Origin: Rothia mucilaginosa
Lineage (GTDB): Bacteria; Actinomycetota; Actinomycetes; Actinomycetales; Micrococcaceae
DNA length: 64,000 nucleotides
NCBI RefSeq assembly: GCF_001061665.1
Contig: NZ_JVSP01000016.1
Span: 248,001 to 312,000 of the forward strand
Direction of reading: 5' to 3'
Within the stretch, counting starts at the first letter, position 1, and every line of letters begins with the position of its first letter. The notes below the pieces were generated by a model that was given only the letters and a program-made list of their open reading frames with translations, was not told where the DNA came from and made no database searches. The translations under genes were made by a program, and so were the position numbers. This document shows, in pieces, positions 53,417 to 63,016 of this stretch.

Positions 53417-54634
53417 CTACGCGTCCCAACCAGCCACGTTAGACTCCCACGCCAGAGACGCCGGAATGGCGTCCAGGTAGGAATCCATGTTGCGGCGAGT
53501 CTCACCAATCGAGTCGCCGCCAAACTTCTCCAGTGCAGCCTCAGCGAGCACCAGGGCGACCATAGCCTCCGCCACCACACCGGCGGCGGGAACGGCGCAC
53601 ACGTCCGAACGCTGGTGGTGGGCGCGAGCCTCCTCACCGGTGGAGGTGTCAATGGTCTTCAGAGCCTTCGGCACGGTCGCAATCGGCTTCATGGCCGCGC
53701 GCACGCGCAGCAGGTCGCCGATGCTCATGCCGCCCTCAATGCCACCTGCACGGTTGGTATCGCGGGTCACGCCGTGCTCGCCAATGGAAATCTCGTCGTG
53801 AGCGGCGGTGCCGGGGCGGTCGGCGGTCGCGAAACCGTCGCCCACCTCAACGCCCTTAATGGCCTGAATACCCATCAGCGCTGCGGCCAGGCGCGCGTCC
53901 AGGCGGCGGTCCCAGTGCACGTACGAACCCAGTCCGGGAGGCATACCGTACGCGAGCACCTCAACCACGCCGCCGAGGGTCTCGCCGTCCTTGTGCGCCT
54001 CGTCCACGCGCTGAACCATCGCGTCGGAGGTTGCCTTGTCGAAGCAGCGCAGCGGGTCGGCGTCCAGCTGCTCCACGTTGCGGGGCGAAGGCACGGGGGC
54101 ACCCTCGGGAGCGTGCACGCCGCCTACAGCCACGGTGTGAGAGACCAGTTCAACGCCCAGAGCCTTCAGAATCTGAGCGGCGACCACGCCGAGCGCCACG
54201 CGGGTCGCGGTCTCACGAGCGGAGGCGCGCTCCAGCACCGGGCGAGCCTCAGAGAAGTTGTACTTCTGCATGCCGGTAAAGTCGGCGTGACCGGGACGCG
54301 GGCGAGTCAGCGCCGCGTTACGTGCGCGGTGCTCAATCAGCTTGGGGTCAACCGGATCGGAGCTCATCACGTCGGTCCACTTGGGCCATTCGGTGTTGGC
54401 AATCTCAATAGCGACCGGGCCGCCCTGAGTCAGGCCGTGACGCACACCGCCGAGGATGCGCACGCGGTCCTCCTCGAACTTCATGCGGGCACCGCGGCCG
54501 TAGCCCAGGCGGCGGCGAGCCAGGGCGTCACGCACCATGTCGCTGGTGAGTTCCACACCGGCGGGAACGCCCTCAATGATGCCGACGAGCGCCTCGCCGT
54601 GGGATTCTCCGGCAGTGAGCCAACGAAGAGCCAT
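53417..54634 (-). CDS. aroC: chorismate synthase
   Basis: A 405-residue FMN-dependent enzyme making chorismate from [58 protein letters not shown], and the C-terminal [15 protein letters not shown] match. AGAGG SD before ATG 54634. Between aroE and aroK. Confidence 0.97.
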   Translation of the reverse strand: MALRWLTAGESHGEALVGIIEGVPAGVELTSDMVRDALARRRLGYGRGARMKFEEDRVRILGGVRHGLTQGGPVAIEIANTEWPKWTDVMSSDPVDPKLIEHRARNAALTRPRPGHADFTGMQKYNFSEARPVLERASARETATRVALGVVAAQILKALGVELVSHTVAVGGVHAPEGAPVPSPRNVEQLDADPLRCFDKATSDAMVQRVDEAHKDGETLGGVVEVLAYGMPPGLGSYVHWDRRLDARLAAALMGIQAIKGVEVGDGFATADRPGTAAHDEISIGEHGVTRDTNRAGGIEGGMSIGDLLRVRAAMKPIATVPKALKTIDTSTGEEARAHHQRSDVCAVPAAGVVAEAMVALVLAEAALEKFGGDSIGETRRNMDSYLDAIPASLAWESNVAGWDA

Positions 54635-54723
54635 AGGTTAACCTCTTTTCGTGTCACCCGCACCGGCGCGCAGGTGGAAGGAATAATAATTCTTCAATGT
54701 AGAAAGTGTATAAAATGCGGGCT

Positions 54724-55674
54724 TTACTCGGCGAGCGGCGCCGGGAGGTGTTCACGGGACGGAAGACCTACCGCCGCGCACATCGCATTGATCAGACCCA
54801 GCAATTCGGCGGGCTGCAGGGTGCAATCCGTGAAGAGCAGAACCTGCTCGACGGCCTGGTAGAGCAGCATCTCCAGGCCGGAGACCACGGCTCCCCCGCT
54901 TGCCTCCCAGGCGCTCGCCAGCACCGAGGGCCACGGGTTATACGCAACATCGAGCAGTACCGGCTGGTGCGTTGCGGAGGCGCCCGCGGGGTCGGCCAGC
55001 TGCGGGGCCCAGTCGTCCGCCGCGCGGGCCGGCAGGGTCGAAATGACCGGGTTGTGGCGACGAGCCTTCTGCTCCGCGGGGAACTCGGCCAGGGCAACGG
55101 TCGACAGCTGCACGCCCAGGCGCTCGGCCGCCTCCTGCACGCTACCGAGCTTATGCAGGGAACGGGCGTACACGCTCGCGCGGCGGTAACCCAGCTGATG
55201 CAGGGCGGTCAGGGCGGAAATCGCGGTCGCTCCCCCGCCAATCACGGCGGGCTCGTCGCGCTCGTGGTTCAGCTTCAGACCCGCGTGCAGCAGCGCGTTC
55301 ACGATGCCGATCACGTCGGTGTTATCGCCCAGCACCCTCTCGCCGCGCGGGTACACCGTGTTCACCGCACCGGTCACGCGGGCGGTCTCGCTCAGCTCAT
55401 CGCAGTACTTGATGACCGCGGTCTTCAACGGCATGGTCACCGACAGGCCCGCAATATACGGGGCTTCCTCGGTGCCAGCCGGGTTACGCACGCCGCGCAT
55501 AATCTCCGGCAGGTCCTCGGGCAGGGTATCGCGACGATCGTACTCGAGGTTCGCCTCGCCCAGGTACGCGTACGCGGCCCGATGCAGCGCGGGCGAGAGC
55601 GAATGGGCAATCGGGTGGCCCAGCACGTAGGCGCGGCGAAGATACGGGGCTTCGCGGTACGGTTCAGTCTTCAT
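54724..55674 (-). CDS. aroE: shikimate dehydrogenase
   Basis: A 316-residue enzyme reducing 3-dehydroshikimate. LGHPIAHSLSPALHRAAYAYLG (substrate site), GAVNTVYPRGERVLGDNTDV and VIGGGATAISALTALHQLG (NADP site), plus GLEMLLYQAVEQVLLF near the end. AAAGAG SD. First gene of the aro cluster, after the mltG terminator. Confidence 0.95.
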   Translation of the reverse strand: MKTEPYREAPYLRRAYVLGHPIAHSLSPALHRAAYAYLGEANLEYDRRDTLPEDLPEIMRGVRNPAGTEEAPYIAGLSVTMPLKTAVIKYCDELSETARVTGAVNTVYPRGERVLGDNTDVIGIVNALLHAGLKLNHERDEPAVIGGGATAISALTALHQLGYRRASVYARSLHKLGSVQEAAERLGVQLSTVALAEFPAEQKARRHNPVISTLPARAADDWAPQLADPAGASATHQPVLLDVAYNPWPSVLASAWEASGGAVVSGLEMLLYQAVEQVLLFTDCTLQPAELLGLINAMCAAVGLPSREHLPAPLAE

Positions 55675-55749
55675 CGATACTCTTTCGCTCTCAATGCCGG
55701 GTCACGGACGGCCGCGGGGGCCACCTCCCATTTTAGCGGGTACAGCAAA

Positions 55750-55788
55750 GGCGGGCACCGCCCCACTCTCGTGGGAACGGTGCCCGCC
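55750..55788 (-). terminator. mltG terminator
   Basis: GGCGGGCACCG (55750-55760) pairs perfectly with CGGTGCCCGCC (55778-55788), followed by TTTGC on the - strand. It separates alaS-ruvX-mltG from the aro genes. Confidence 0.8.
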
Positions 55789-55806
55789 CTCTACATCAGC
55801 TGCAGC

Positions 55807-57012
55807 TTAGTTACAGCGGCCCGGGTGCTTCGAGCACCACTGGTTGTACTCTTCCACGTAACGCTGGTGCTCAGCGTAAGTGCGGGAGTACTTGGTCTCG
55901 CCGGAATCCAGGTCGACGGTCACCCAGTAGTAGTACGGGTTCTTCTCCGGAGCGGCGGCGGCCTTGATGGACGCCAGCTGCGGGGAACCAATCGGACCCT
56001 TCGGCAGACCCTTGTTCGCGTACGTGTTGTACTTGTTGCTCTTGTCTGCCTTCTGCTCCTCCGTCAGGTGGTAGGAGCGGACACCCAGACCGTAGGTCAC
56101 GGTTGCGTCCGACTGAATCAGGCCGGAGGTCTCACCATCCGGGTTGTTCAGACGGTTCTCAATGATGCCCGCAACCGCCACGTAGTCCTTCGGCTGAGCC
56201 TCAAGCTCCACGATGGAGGCGATGGTCAGCACCTCGAAGGCCTTCTGATCGCCGCTCACGCCGGCTTCCTTCAGGTCGGCCTTGGTCTTATCGACCATGG
56301 TCTGAATGACCTTCTTGATGTCGGTGTCCTTCGGGAATCGGTACTCGCCCGGGTGCAGCCAACCCTCAATCGAGGGGAAGTTGCTCGGCACGCCGTACTG
56401 CGTGTAGTTCTGCACGGCCTCTTCCACCTGCTTGCGGGTGAACGCGCCGTCAGAACCGGAAACGATCAGGTCGATGGTCTCGGTCACGCGCTTACCCTGC
56501 GGAATCGCCAAGTACAGCACGTTACTGTTCGCCTCGATAATCGTGTTGATTGCGCTCGAGCTGCTCATGTGCTGCTGAAGCTCGTAGGTGCCCGGCTGCA
56601 GGTACTTGCCGTTGCTTTCCTTGCTGTACACCTCGACGAACTTATCGGCGTCGGCAATCACGCCGGCCGCCTCCAGCTCGTTCGCCACCTGCGCGGTGGA
56701 CTGGCCCGAGCGGATCGTGAAGGTCACGGTCGTGCCGTTACCGCCGCCGGAGTAGTCGCGCGTCTTGAACGGATCGTACCGCGTGATGAAAGCGGCAGAA
56801 ATAATCACCAGGGCCGCCACGAAGAGCGACATGGCGCTCAGCATGATGGCGCGGCGACGGCGCTTGCGAGCACGCAGAGTCGCTACAGAGACAATCTCGT
56901 GCTCCAAGGTAATGCCGGTAATGCCTTTTTCCTCATCGGCTTTCGTCGGCCGAAAAAGGTCCAGACCGCTCTCTTCGGGGTGTTCCTCGGAATGTTTATT
57001 CTTTTCGGTCAC
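55807..57012 (-). CDS. mltG: endolytic murein transglycosylase MltG (YceG-like)
   Basis: A 401-residue membrane enzyme that ends glycan-strand synthesis. N-terminal cytoplasmic basic segment, one transmembrane helix (AMSLFVAALVIISAAFI, near 60-76), a LysM-like region, and the catalytic Glu in TIASIVELEAQPKDYVAVAGI. GTG start overlaps the ruvX stop by four bases (GTGA). Confidence 0.95.
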   Translation of the reverse strand: MTEKNKHSEEHPEESGLDLFRPTKADEEKGITGITLEHEIVSVATLRARKRRRRAIMLSAMSLFVAALVIISAAFITRYDPFKTRDYSGGGNGTTVTFTIRSGQSTAQVANELEAAGVIADADKFVEVYSKESNGKYLQPGTYELQQHMSSSSAINTIIEANSNVLYLAIPQGKRVTETIDLIVSGSDGAFTRKQVEEAVQNYTQYGVPSNFPSIEGWLHPGEYRFPKDTDIKKVIQTMVDKTKADLKEAGVSGDQKAFEVLTIASIVELEAQPKDYVAVAGIIENRLNNPDGETSGLIQSDATVTYGLGVRSYHLTEEQKADKSNKYNTYANKGLPKGPIGSPQLASIKAAAAPEKNPYYYWVTVDLDSGETKYSRTYAEHQRYVEEYNQWCSKHPGRCN

Positions 57013-57572
57013 TGAAGGTTCTCCGTTTCATTGACGGCACCAACCGCAGCCCCTTCTAACTCGTGCGGTCGGTTCTCTTCGTGGGCCGGATCGCTCACCT
57101 TGTACCCGGCTACAGACTGCCCTGCCTTGAGGGCGTCCAGGCTGTACTGCAAAATGTTCACAGCCGCCACCTGGTCAACCATAGTCTTGAAATCTCGGCT
57201 GGATACCCCAGCCTCGTGCAGTGCACGGTGAGCGCTCACGGTGGTGAGTCGCTCATCCACCAGCCAAATGTTAATGTGTGTCTTATTTTCGGCGTCCAGC
57301 TCGGAGCGCAGAGCCTGAGCGTATTCCCGAGCCATCTCGGTCGAGGAGGACTCCCCGCCGCGCATGGTCTTCGGAAGCCCGACGAACACCTCGACCACCT
57401 CGTTCACCTCAATCAGCTTGCGTAGCACGCGACGATCGGAGTTCTTCTTCTCGTCGCGACGCAGCGTCTTGAGCGGGGTGGCGAGGATGCCGTCGGGGTC
57501 GCTGAGGGCGGTGCCGACACGGGCCTTACCCACGTCAACACCCATCCGCACTCCGCGCTGGAATTCTGCCAT
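57009..57572 (-). CDS. ruvX: putative pre-16S rRNA nuclease/Holliday junction resolvase YqgF
   Basis: A 187-residue RNase H-fold nuclease. GVDVGKARVGTALSDPDGILATP, VFVGLPKTMRGGES, DERLTTVSAHRAL and the final DQVAAVNIL (catalytic Asp) fit YqgF/RuvX. A 30-residue acidic/His tail follows. Three-base spacing from the alaS stop. Confidence 0.95.
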   Translation of the reverse strand: MAEFQRGVRMGVDVGKARVGTALSDPDGILATPLKTLRRDEKKNSDRRVLRKLIEVNEVVEVFVGLPKTMRGGESSSTEMAREYAQALRSELDAENKTHINIWLVDERLTTVSAHRALHEAGVSSRDFKTMVDQVAAVNILQYSLDALKAGQSVAGYKVSDPAHEENRPHELEGAAVGAVNETENLQ

Positions 57573-57575
57573 GTC

Positions 57576-60263
57576 TTAGGCCTGAGCCTGTGCGATAGCG
57601 TCGCGAACGGCGTCCAGAGCGGCACCAATCTTGGATGCGTCCTGGCCACCGCCCTGAGCGACGTCGTCCTTACCGCCGCCGCCACCGCCGAGCACGCCGG
57701 CGGCCACGCGGACCAGGGCGCCAGCCTTCACGCCGGCGGAGCGAGCGCCCTCGGTGGTTGCCACGAGGATCACGGGACGGCCGTTAGATACGCCGGCCAC
57801 GGCCACCACGGCGGCCTCGGAACCGAAGCGGGAACGCAGGTCCAGGGCCAGCTCGCGCACGCCGTTGGCGTCCAGCTCGCCGGCGTTGTGGGCCAGAACG
57901 CGCACGGAGCCGATAGTCTGTGCGTTCTCCAGAAGCTTGCCGGCCTCGGCCTGCAGCTTCTCGCGACGCAGCTGAGCCAGCTCCTTCTCGGCGGCCTTCA
58001 GCTTAGCCAGGGTCTGGTTAATCTTCTCGGGCAGGTCTGCGGAGGACTGAACCTTCATCAGGCCGGTCAGCTGGTTCACCAGGGTGCGCTCAGCTGCCAG
58101 GTGGTTGAAGGAGTCCAGACCCACCAGGGCCTCGACGCGGCGGTTGCCGGAGCCCACGGAGCTCTCGGTCAGCAGCGACAGCGAACCAATCTCGGCAGAG
58201 GTGCCCACGTGGGTACCACCGCACAGCTCGCGGGAGAAGTCGCCGCCAATCTCAACCACGCGCACCACGTCGCCGTACTTCTCGCCGAAGAGGCTCATGG
58301 CACCCAGAGCCTTCGCCTCGGCCAGCGGCATCACGCGGGTAATCACTTCGTGGTTGTCGCGGATGGCGAGGTTAGCAACCTCTTCCACCTCGCGCTTAGC
58401 GGACTCGGACAGGCCCTCGCCCCACGCGAAGTCGAAGCGCAGGTAGCCTTCCTTGTTGAAGGAACCGCGCTGGGTAGCCTCGTTGCCGAGTACCTGGTGC
58501 AGGGCGGCGTGGATGATGTGGGTACCCGAGTGTGCCTTTTCACCGTCGCGGCGGCGCTGCACGTCAACCTGTGCCACAACATCGGCACCGACGTGAGCCT
58601 CGCCCTCGCGCACGATGGCGCGGTGAACGCTCAGGCCCTTGACGGGCTGCTGAACGTCCTGAACGTCAATGATGAAGCCGTTACCGGTAATCACACCGGT
58701 GTCGGCTGCCTGGCCACCGGCCTCGGCGTAGAACGGGGTTTCGTCCAGGACGACCTCGATCTTGTCGCCGGCCTTAGCGGCGGGCACGGACACGCCGTCC
58801 ACCAGGATGGCGCGCAGCTTGGTTTCGGTGCGCAGCTCGGTGTAACCGGTGAAGATGGAGCCGCGCTCGTCCACGAGCTTACGCAGCTCGGAGAGGTCGG
58901 CGAAGGCGCCCTTCTTAGCCTTGGCGTCAGCCTGTGCGCGGTGGCGCTGCTCGGCCATCAGCTCGCGGAAGGCCTTCTCGTCAACCTTCACGCCGGCCTC
59001 GGCGGCCATCTCGAGGGTCAGGTCAATCGGGAAGCCGTAGGTGTCGTGCAGTGCGAAGGCCTCGGCGCCGGAAACGGAGTTCGAGCCGTCCTTCTTAGCG
59101 GCAGCGACAGCCTCTTCCAGGCGCTCGGTACCGGTCTCGATGGTGTGCAGGAACGCCTTCTCCTCGGCGTAGGCAATGCGGGAGATACGCTCGAAGTCGT
59201 CAGCCACGTACGGGAACGCACCCTTCATCGCATCACGCGAAGCCGGGAACAGCACGGGCAGGCAGGGCTCGGTCACGCCCAGCAGGCGCATAGCGCGGAT
59301 CGCGCGGCGCATCAGGCGGCGCAGAATGTAGCCGCGACCCTCGTTCGAGGGGGTCACGCCGTCAGCAATCAGCATGAGCGAGGAGCGGATGTGGTCGGCC
59401 ACCACGCGCATGCGCACGTCGTCCTCGTAGCCCTCGTCCTCGGCGGACTCGGAGCCATGGTACTTCTTACCGGACAGCTTAGAAGCAGCATCCAGAACGG
59501 GGCGCACCTGGTCGGTCTCGTAGAAGTTCTCGACACCCTGCAACAGCATGGCCAGACGCTCAACGCCCAGACCGGTATCGATGTTCTTCTTCGGCAGATC
59601 GCCCAGAATCTCGAAGTCGTCCTTGCCGATGCCCTCGCCACGCTGGTACTGCATGAACACGAGGTTCCAGATCTCGATGTAACGGTCGTCGTCAGCCGCC
59701 GGGCCGCCTTCCTTACCGTAGGCGGGGCCGCGGTCGTAGAAAATCTCGGAGTCGGGGCCTGCGGGGCCGGGCTGGCCGGTGGACCAGTAGTTCTCCTTCA
59801 TGCCCATGCGCTGAATACGCTCAGCCGGGAAGCCCACCTTGTTGTGCCAAATATCGAACGCCTCGTCGTCACCCTCATAAATGGTGACCCACAGGCGCTC
59901 CGGATCCAGACCAAAACCACCCTGATCCTGCGGGGTGGTCAGCAGCTCGTAAGCGAAAGGAATCGCCTGCTCCTTGAAGTAATCACCAAAGGAGAAGTTA
60001 CCAGCCATCTGGAAGAAGGTACCGTGACGCGCAGTCTTACCGACCTCTTCAATATCCAGGGTGCGGATGCACTTCTGCACGCTGGTCGCGCGGGAGAACG
60101 GAGGGGTCTCACGGCCCAGGAAGTAGGGAATGAACGGAACCATGCCGGCGATGGTGAACATGGCGCCGGGTTCGTTCGAAATCAGCGATGCCGAAGGCAC
60201 CACGGTGTGGCCGCGGGAAGCGAAGAAATCGATCCAGCGCTTGGAAATCTCCTGTGAGAGCAT
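57576..60263 (-). CDS. alaS: alanyl-tRNA synthetase
   Basis: An 895-residue class-II synthetase. Catalytic domain (SRGHTVVPSASL; FQMAGNFSFGDYFK), tRNA recognition, then the editing domain with HSGTHIIHAALHQVLG (HxxxH) and CGGTHVGTSAEIG (CxxxH), and the C-Ala domain near the end with a GVLGGGGGGKDD Gly run. Length is normal. No T-box seen upstream. Confidence 0.97.
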   Translation of the reverse strand: MLSQEISKRWIDFFASRGHTVVPSASLISNEPGAMFTIAGMVPFIPYFLGRETPPFSRATSVQKCIRTLDIEEVGKTARHGTFFQMAGNFSFGDYFKEQAIPFAYELLTTPQDQGGFGLDPERLWVTIYEGDDEAFDIWHNKVGFPAERIQRMGMKENYWSTGQPGPAGPDSEIFYDRGPAYGKEGGPAADDDRYIEIWNLVFMQYQRGEGIGKDDFEILGDLPKKNIDTGLGVERLAMLLQGVENFYETDQVRPVLDAASKLSGKKYHGSESAEDEGYEDDVRMRVVADHIRSSLMLIADGVTPSNEGRGYILRRLMRRAIRAMRLLGVTEPCLPVLFPASRDAMKGAFPYVADDFERISRIAYAEEKAFLHTIETGTERLEEAVAAAKKDGSNSVSGAEAFALHDTYGFPIDLTLEMAAEAGVKVDEKAFRELMAEQRHRAQADAKAKKGAFADLSELRKLVDERGSIFTGYTELRTETKLRAILVDGVSVPAAKAGDKIEVVLDETPFYAEAGGQAADTGVITGNGFIIDVQDVQQPVKGLSVHRAIVREGEAHVGADVVAQVDVQRRRDGEKAHSGTHIIHAALHQVLGNEATQRGSFNKEGYLRFDFAWGEGLSESAKREVEEVANLAIRDNHEVITRVMPLAEAKALGAMSLFGEKYGDVVRVVEIGGDFSRELCGGTHVGTSAEIGSLSLLTESSVGSGNRRVEALVGLDSFNHLAAERTLVNQLTGLMKVQSSADLPEKINQTLAKLKAAEKELAQLRREKLQAEAGKLLENAQTIGSVRVLAHNAGELDANGVRELALDLRSRFGSEAAVVAVAGVSNGRPVILVATTEGARSAGVKAGALVRVAAGVLGGGGGGKDDVAQGGGQDASKIGAALDAVRDAIAQAQA

Positions 60264-60344
60264 CTCGTTCCTTTGAATAATCTGTGCGAAATTCTAAATA
60301 GTCTACTGACCTATGGTGCCTCTCCGCGCGCAAAATGGCTAATC

Positions 60345-60420
60345 GAGGGGCCATTATGGGCCCCTCCAACGCCCTCACGCGACGGGCAAGTCGGTTCGGT
60401 AGACGGCGGCCTTTCGGCCG
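60345..60420 (-). terminator. hairpins between the small membrane gene and alaS
   Basis: Two stems: GAGGGGCC (60345-60352)/GGCCCCTC (60359-60366), and a GGCC-TTTC-GGCC stem at about 60406-60420. Either could end the upstream transcript; no long T tract. Confidence 0.5.
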
Positions 60421-60428
60421 AAGTCTAG

Positions 60429-60914
60429 TTAGTTGAAGAAGTCGTCCCCGAGCTCGCGATCGCGGGCGATGCGCTGCTCGCGCGCCTTCTCCAGCGAGGC
60501 GATCTGCGACTCCACCTCAATGAGCTCGCGCTCGGCAATGCCGCGGTTTGCGGCCTCAATCTCGGTCGTGCTCATGCCCCTCTCCCAGGTATCAAGGGAA
60601 CCGGGACGCAGGTCCTGCTTCTGGCGCTCCACCTTGGCGTTGAGCTCCATCTCCTTCTCCTGCATGCCCTCGCGCACGCGGGCTGCGAACTCGACGGCCT
60701 TCAGCGCGTAGGGCTGCAGGGGCTTGCCGAGGGGCGAATCGAAGAATTTTGCCATCTGAGACTCCGGGTTGAGGGCCAGCTCGCCGTGCTCACGCTTGAG
60801 CAGGGCGCTACCGGGGGTACGCTGTGCGGACTCGGAAGAGGAGGCGCGTCGGGAGGCAAGGTAGCCCGCCGCGGCACCGGCACCGAGCAGAAGAACGGAA
60901 CGGAGCAGACCCAT
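60429..60914 (-). CDS. DUF6167-like small membrane-associated protein
   Basis: A 161-residue protein: a short N-terminal hydrophobic helix (SVLLLGAGAAAGYLASRRAS), then helical coiled-coil-like regions (VREGMQEKEMELNAKVERQKQ; ERELIEVESQIASLEKAREQR). Common in this alaS-rpsD neighbourhood of actinobacteria, function unknown. ATG overlaps the DUF948 stop (TAATG). Confidence 0.8.
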   Translation of the reverse strand: MGLLRSVLLLGAGAAAGYLASRRASSSESAQRTPGSALLKREHGELALNPESQMAKFFDSPLGKPLQPYALKAVEFAARVREGMQEKEMELNAKVERQKQDLRPGSLDTWERGMSTTEIEAANRGIAERELIEVESQIASLEKAREQRIARDRELGDDFFN

Positions 60915-61303
60915 TAGTTCTCACCGCCCGCGGAGGTGCCACCCTGCTGGCCGGACTTGTTGCCGCCGCGGAAGGCCTGGCGCACGCCGTAGGAGAAGGA
61001 AGCCACCTTAATCAGCGGCTGGCCCACGGTCGAAGTCACCAGCGAGGACAGGGCCGAAACGTTCGCGGAGGCATCCGAAACGTTCGAGGTGATGTCGTCA
61101 ACCTTCTCGAGCTGCTCGTTGGTGGTCACCACGGTACGGGTCACCTCTTCAATGAGCGGCGCGGTGCTCTGGTTGAGCGAACGAATCGTCACAATCAGCT
61201 CATCAAACACCTTGGTCAGGCGAATAATGGGAAGGGCCAGCAGCGCCACGAGAATCGCGAAAACTCCCGCCGCAATCAGGCCTGCAATATCTCCGCCAGT
61301 CAT
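60914..61303 (-). CDS. DUF948-domain protein
   Basis: A 129-residue protein with an N-terminal transmembrane helix (AGLIAAGVFAILVALLALPII) and the DUF948 helix (LTKVFDELIVTIRSLNQSTAPLIEEVTRTVVTT), a structure resembling a methyl-accepting chemotaxis coiled coil. Gly/Asn-rich C-terminus. Coupled to the next gene. Function unknown. Confidence 0.85.
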   Translation of the reverse strand: MTGGDIAGLIAAGVFAILVALLALPIIRLTKVFDELIVTIRSLNQSTAPLIEEVTRTVVTTNEQLEKVDDITSNVSDASANVSALSSLVTSTVGQPLIKVASFSYGVRQAFRGGNKSGQQGGTSAGGEN

Positions 61304-61600
61304 CTATACCTCATTTCGCGTAACGCATGGTGCTTGTCAATAGTCGTACTCACCGGCGCGCCGCCGTGGCGCATCGGTCGGACTGCCTACACAGTTCAAT
61401 CCCTTATTCTAGTCGAAAATTCCTTCTCGCGCCCCTTAAACTCTCATGAAACTCCCAGGATTGAACAATTCACAGGTTCCCGAATGAGCCGAGGCGAAGC
61501 CCGCATCCGAGGGACAGAACCCCAAGCCGGGCCCTTAAACGGGAACAACCCGTCCCCCACCGAAACGGTACGGAACGGGTTGCTTCTCGAAAAATCGAGA

Positions 61601-62233
61601 TTATGCCAGACGCGAGTAGTACTCAACGACCTGCTGCTCGTCGCAGATCACGGGGATCTCTTCACGCTTGGGCTTACGCTCAAGCTTTGCGTGCAGCTTC
61701 TCAATCTCAACGTTCAGGTATGCGGGAACCTCGGGCAGAACTGCCTGGTGCTCGCCAGCAGCCGCAGCCTGGAAGGGGGCAGTCTTCTCAGCCTTGGGGT
61801 GAACGTGAATCAGCTGGCCGGGCTTGACGAGGAACGAGGGGCGGTCCACGCGAACGCCGTCAACCAGAATGTGACGGTGAACAACCATCTGACGTGCCTG
61901 AGCAATGGTGCGGGCGAAACCTGCACGCAGAACCAGGGCATCGAGGCGGGTCTCGAGCAGCTCGACCAGGTTCTTACCGGTCTGGCCCTCGGTACGCTTT
62001 GCCTCGAGGTATGCGCGGCGCATCTGTGCCTCGCGGATGTTGTACTGAGCGCGCAGACGCTGCTTTTCCTTCAGCTGGGTAGCGTAGTTGGAGTCAGCCT
62101 TCTTGCGGGCACGGCCGTGCTGGCCGGGGCCGTAAGGACGACGCTCGAGGTACTTTTCTGCCTTCGGGGTCAGAGCAATGCCCAGGGCACGGGACTGACG
62201 CACGGTACGGCGGGTGCGGTTGTGCTTAGCCAC
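61601..62233 (-). CDS. rpsD: 30S ribosomal protein S4
   Basis: A 210-residue S4. SRALGIALTPKAEKYLERRPYGPGQHG, then the S4 RNA-binding domain RLDALVLRAGFARTIAQARQMV and ILVDGVRVDRPSFLVKPGQ. It lacks the N-terminal zinc-binding cysteines (C-minus type). GTG start at 62233 with AAAGG. Nucleates 30S assembly; monocistronic here. Confidence 0.97.
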   Translation of the reverse strand: MAKHNRTRRTVRQSRALGIALTPKAEKYLERRPYGPGQHGRARKKADSNYATQLKEKQRLRAQYNIREAQMRRAYLEAKRTEGQTGKNLVELLETRLDALVLRAGFARTIAQARQMVVHRHILVDGVRVDRPSFLVKPGQLIHVHPKAEKTAPFQAAAAGEHQAVLPEVPAYLNVEIEKLHAKLERKPKREEIPVICDEQQVVEYYSRLA

Positions 62234-63016
62234 AATCTACCTTTCTATGTGAGGCTCCTGCACCCTCACGGGTGGGGCCTCGGTCTGTTTGGATACTGGC
62301 CTCCTCGGGTGACCTCGCCGTGGCCCGCGCGCGACCGATTCGGTCGTTGCTGCGCGGCGGTGAGGCGGAGAGCGCGAGGCAGAGTACCTCGCAGCTACAT
62401 TACTCATGCTCGCACGGATGCGGGCATAGCAATTGCCAGACCCGTCAAGCTTACCGGATGCGCCCCGGCTTTACCAGCCTTTTGGGGAATCTTTAGTTTA
62501 AATTGCCGTTTGTGTGGGTTTTTGACATATACCCACACGAACCCCACGGGGAATATTTACACCCGTCAGAAGCATTTAGGGGAGCCTTCCTCACAAAATT
62601 GCCGGGTGTAGATGTTGGATTGTAATCATTCCGTTATTTTTAACCTGTGAATCTATGGGATTAGCTTGCTTTCGAGCTCTCGCATCGCCTAGACTGGGCA
62701 TACAAGCTTGGCGTCCGCCCTTCCGGGATTGGCCGGCGGTCAAGACATCTATCACAACTCAAACTCTGATGCGGTGCGCAGTACGACCGAGGTACTGCGC
62801 ACCGCATTTTGCGTGTGCTCACTGTCTGCTGTCCTATAGACGGGCCGGCGCGGGTGGTTTGCGTGATAAGTCCGCGCGGCTAATTCATGCGGCTAAACCG
62901 CTCAGCCAACCGGCCCGCGCGGCTAATGAGCACGGCTAGTCTGCGCGAGTAGTCTGCGCGGCAAGCGCGCGCCGCGGCTAGTTTGCGCGGTGAACCGGCA
63001 CGGCCCCTCCGTGCGG
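62234..63016. other. rpsD-rarA intergenic region
   Basis: 783 bp without a supported gene. It holds a GTGTGGGT (62512)/ACCCACAC (62531) inverted repeat in the rpsD upstream part, the hairpin at 62769-62807, and degenerate CGGCTA repeats at 62877, 62890, 62920, 62933, 62975 and 63014. Confidence 0.55.
62769..62807. terminator. perfect 16-bp hairpin after rarA
   Basis: 62769-62784 pairs perfectly with 62792-62807 around a seven-base loop, followed by TTTGCG on the + strand. Probably the rarA terminator on the - strand, or the end of an unseen + strand transcript. Confidence 0.6.

Noticed and set aside
57888-60257. 789-codon + strand frame
   Set aside because: Antisense to alaS; His/Gln/Leu-rich composition typical of shadow frames.
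60264-60428. T-box riboswitch upstream of alaS
   Set aside because: Only 165 bp available and no T-box consensus seen; only simple hairpins.
62655-62939. 94-codon + strand frame
   Set aside because: Crosses a perfect hairpin and a repeat tract; no SD.
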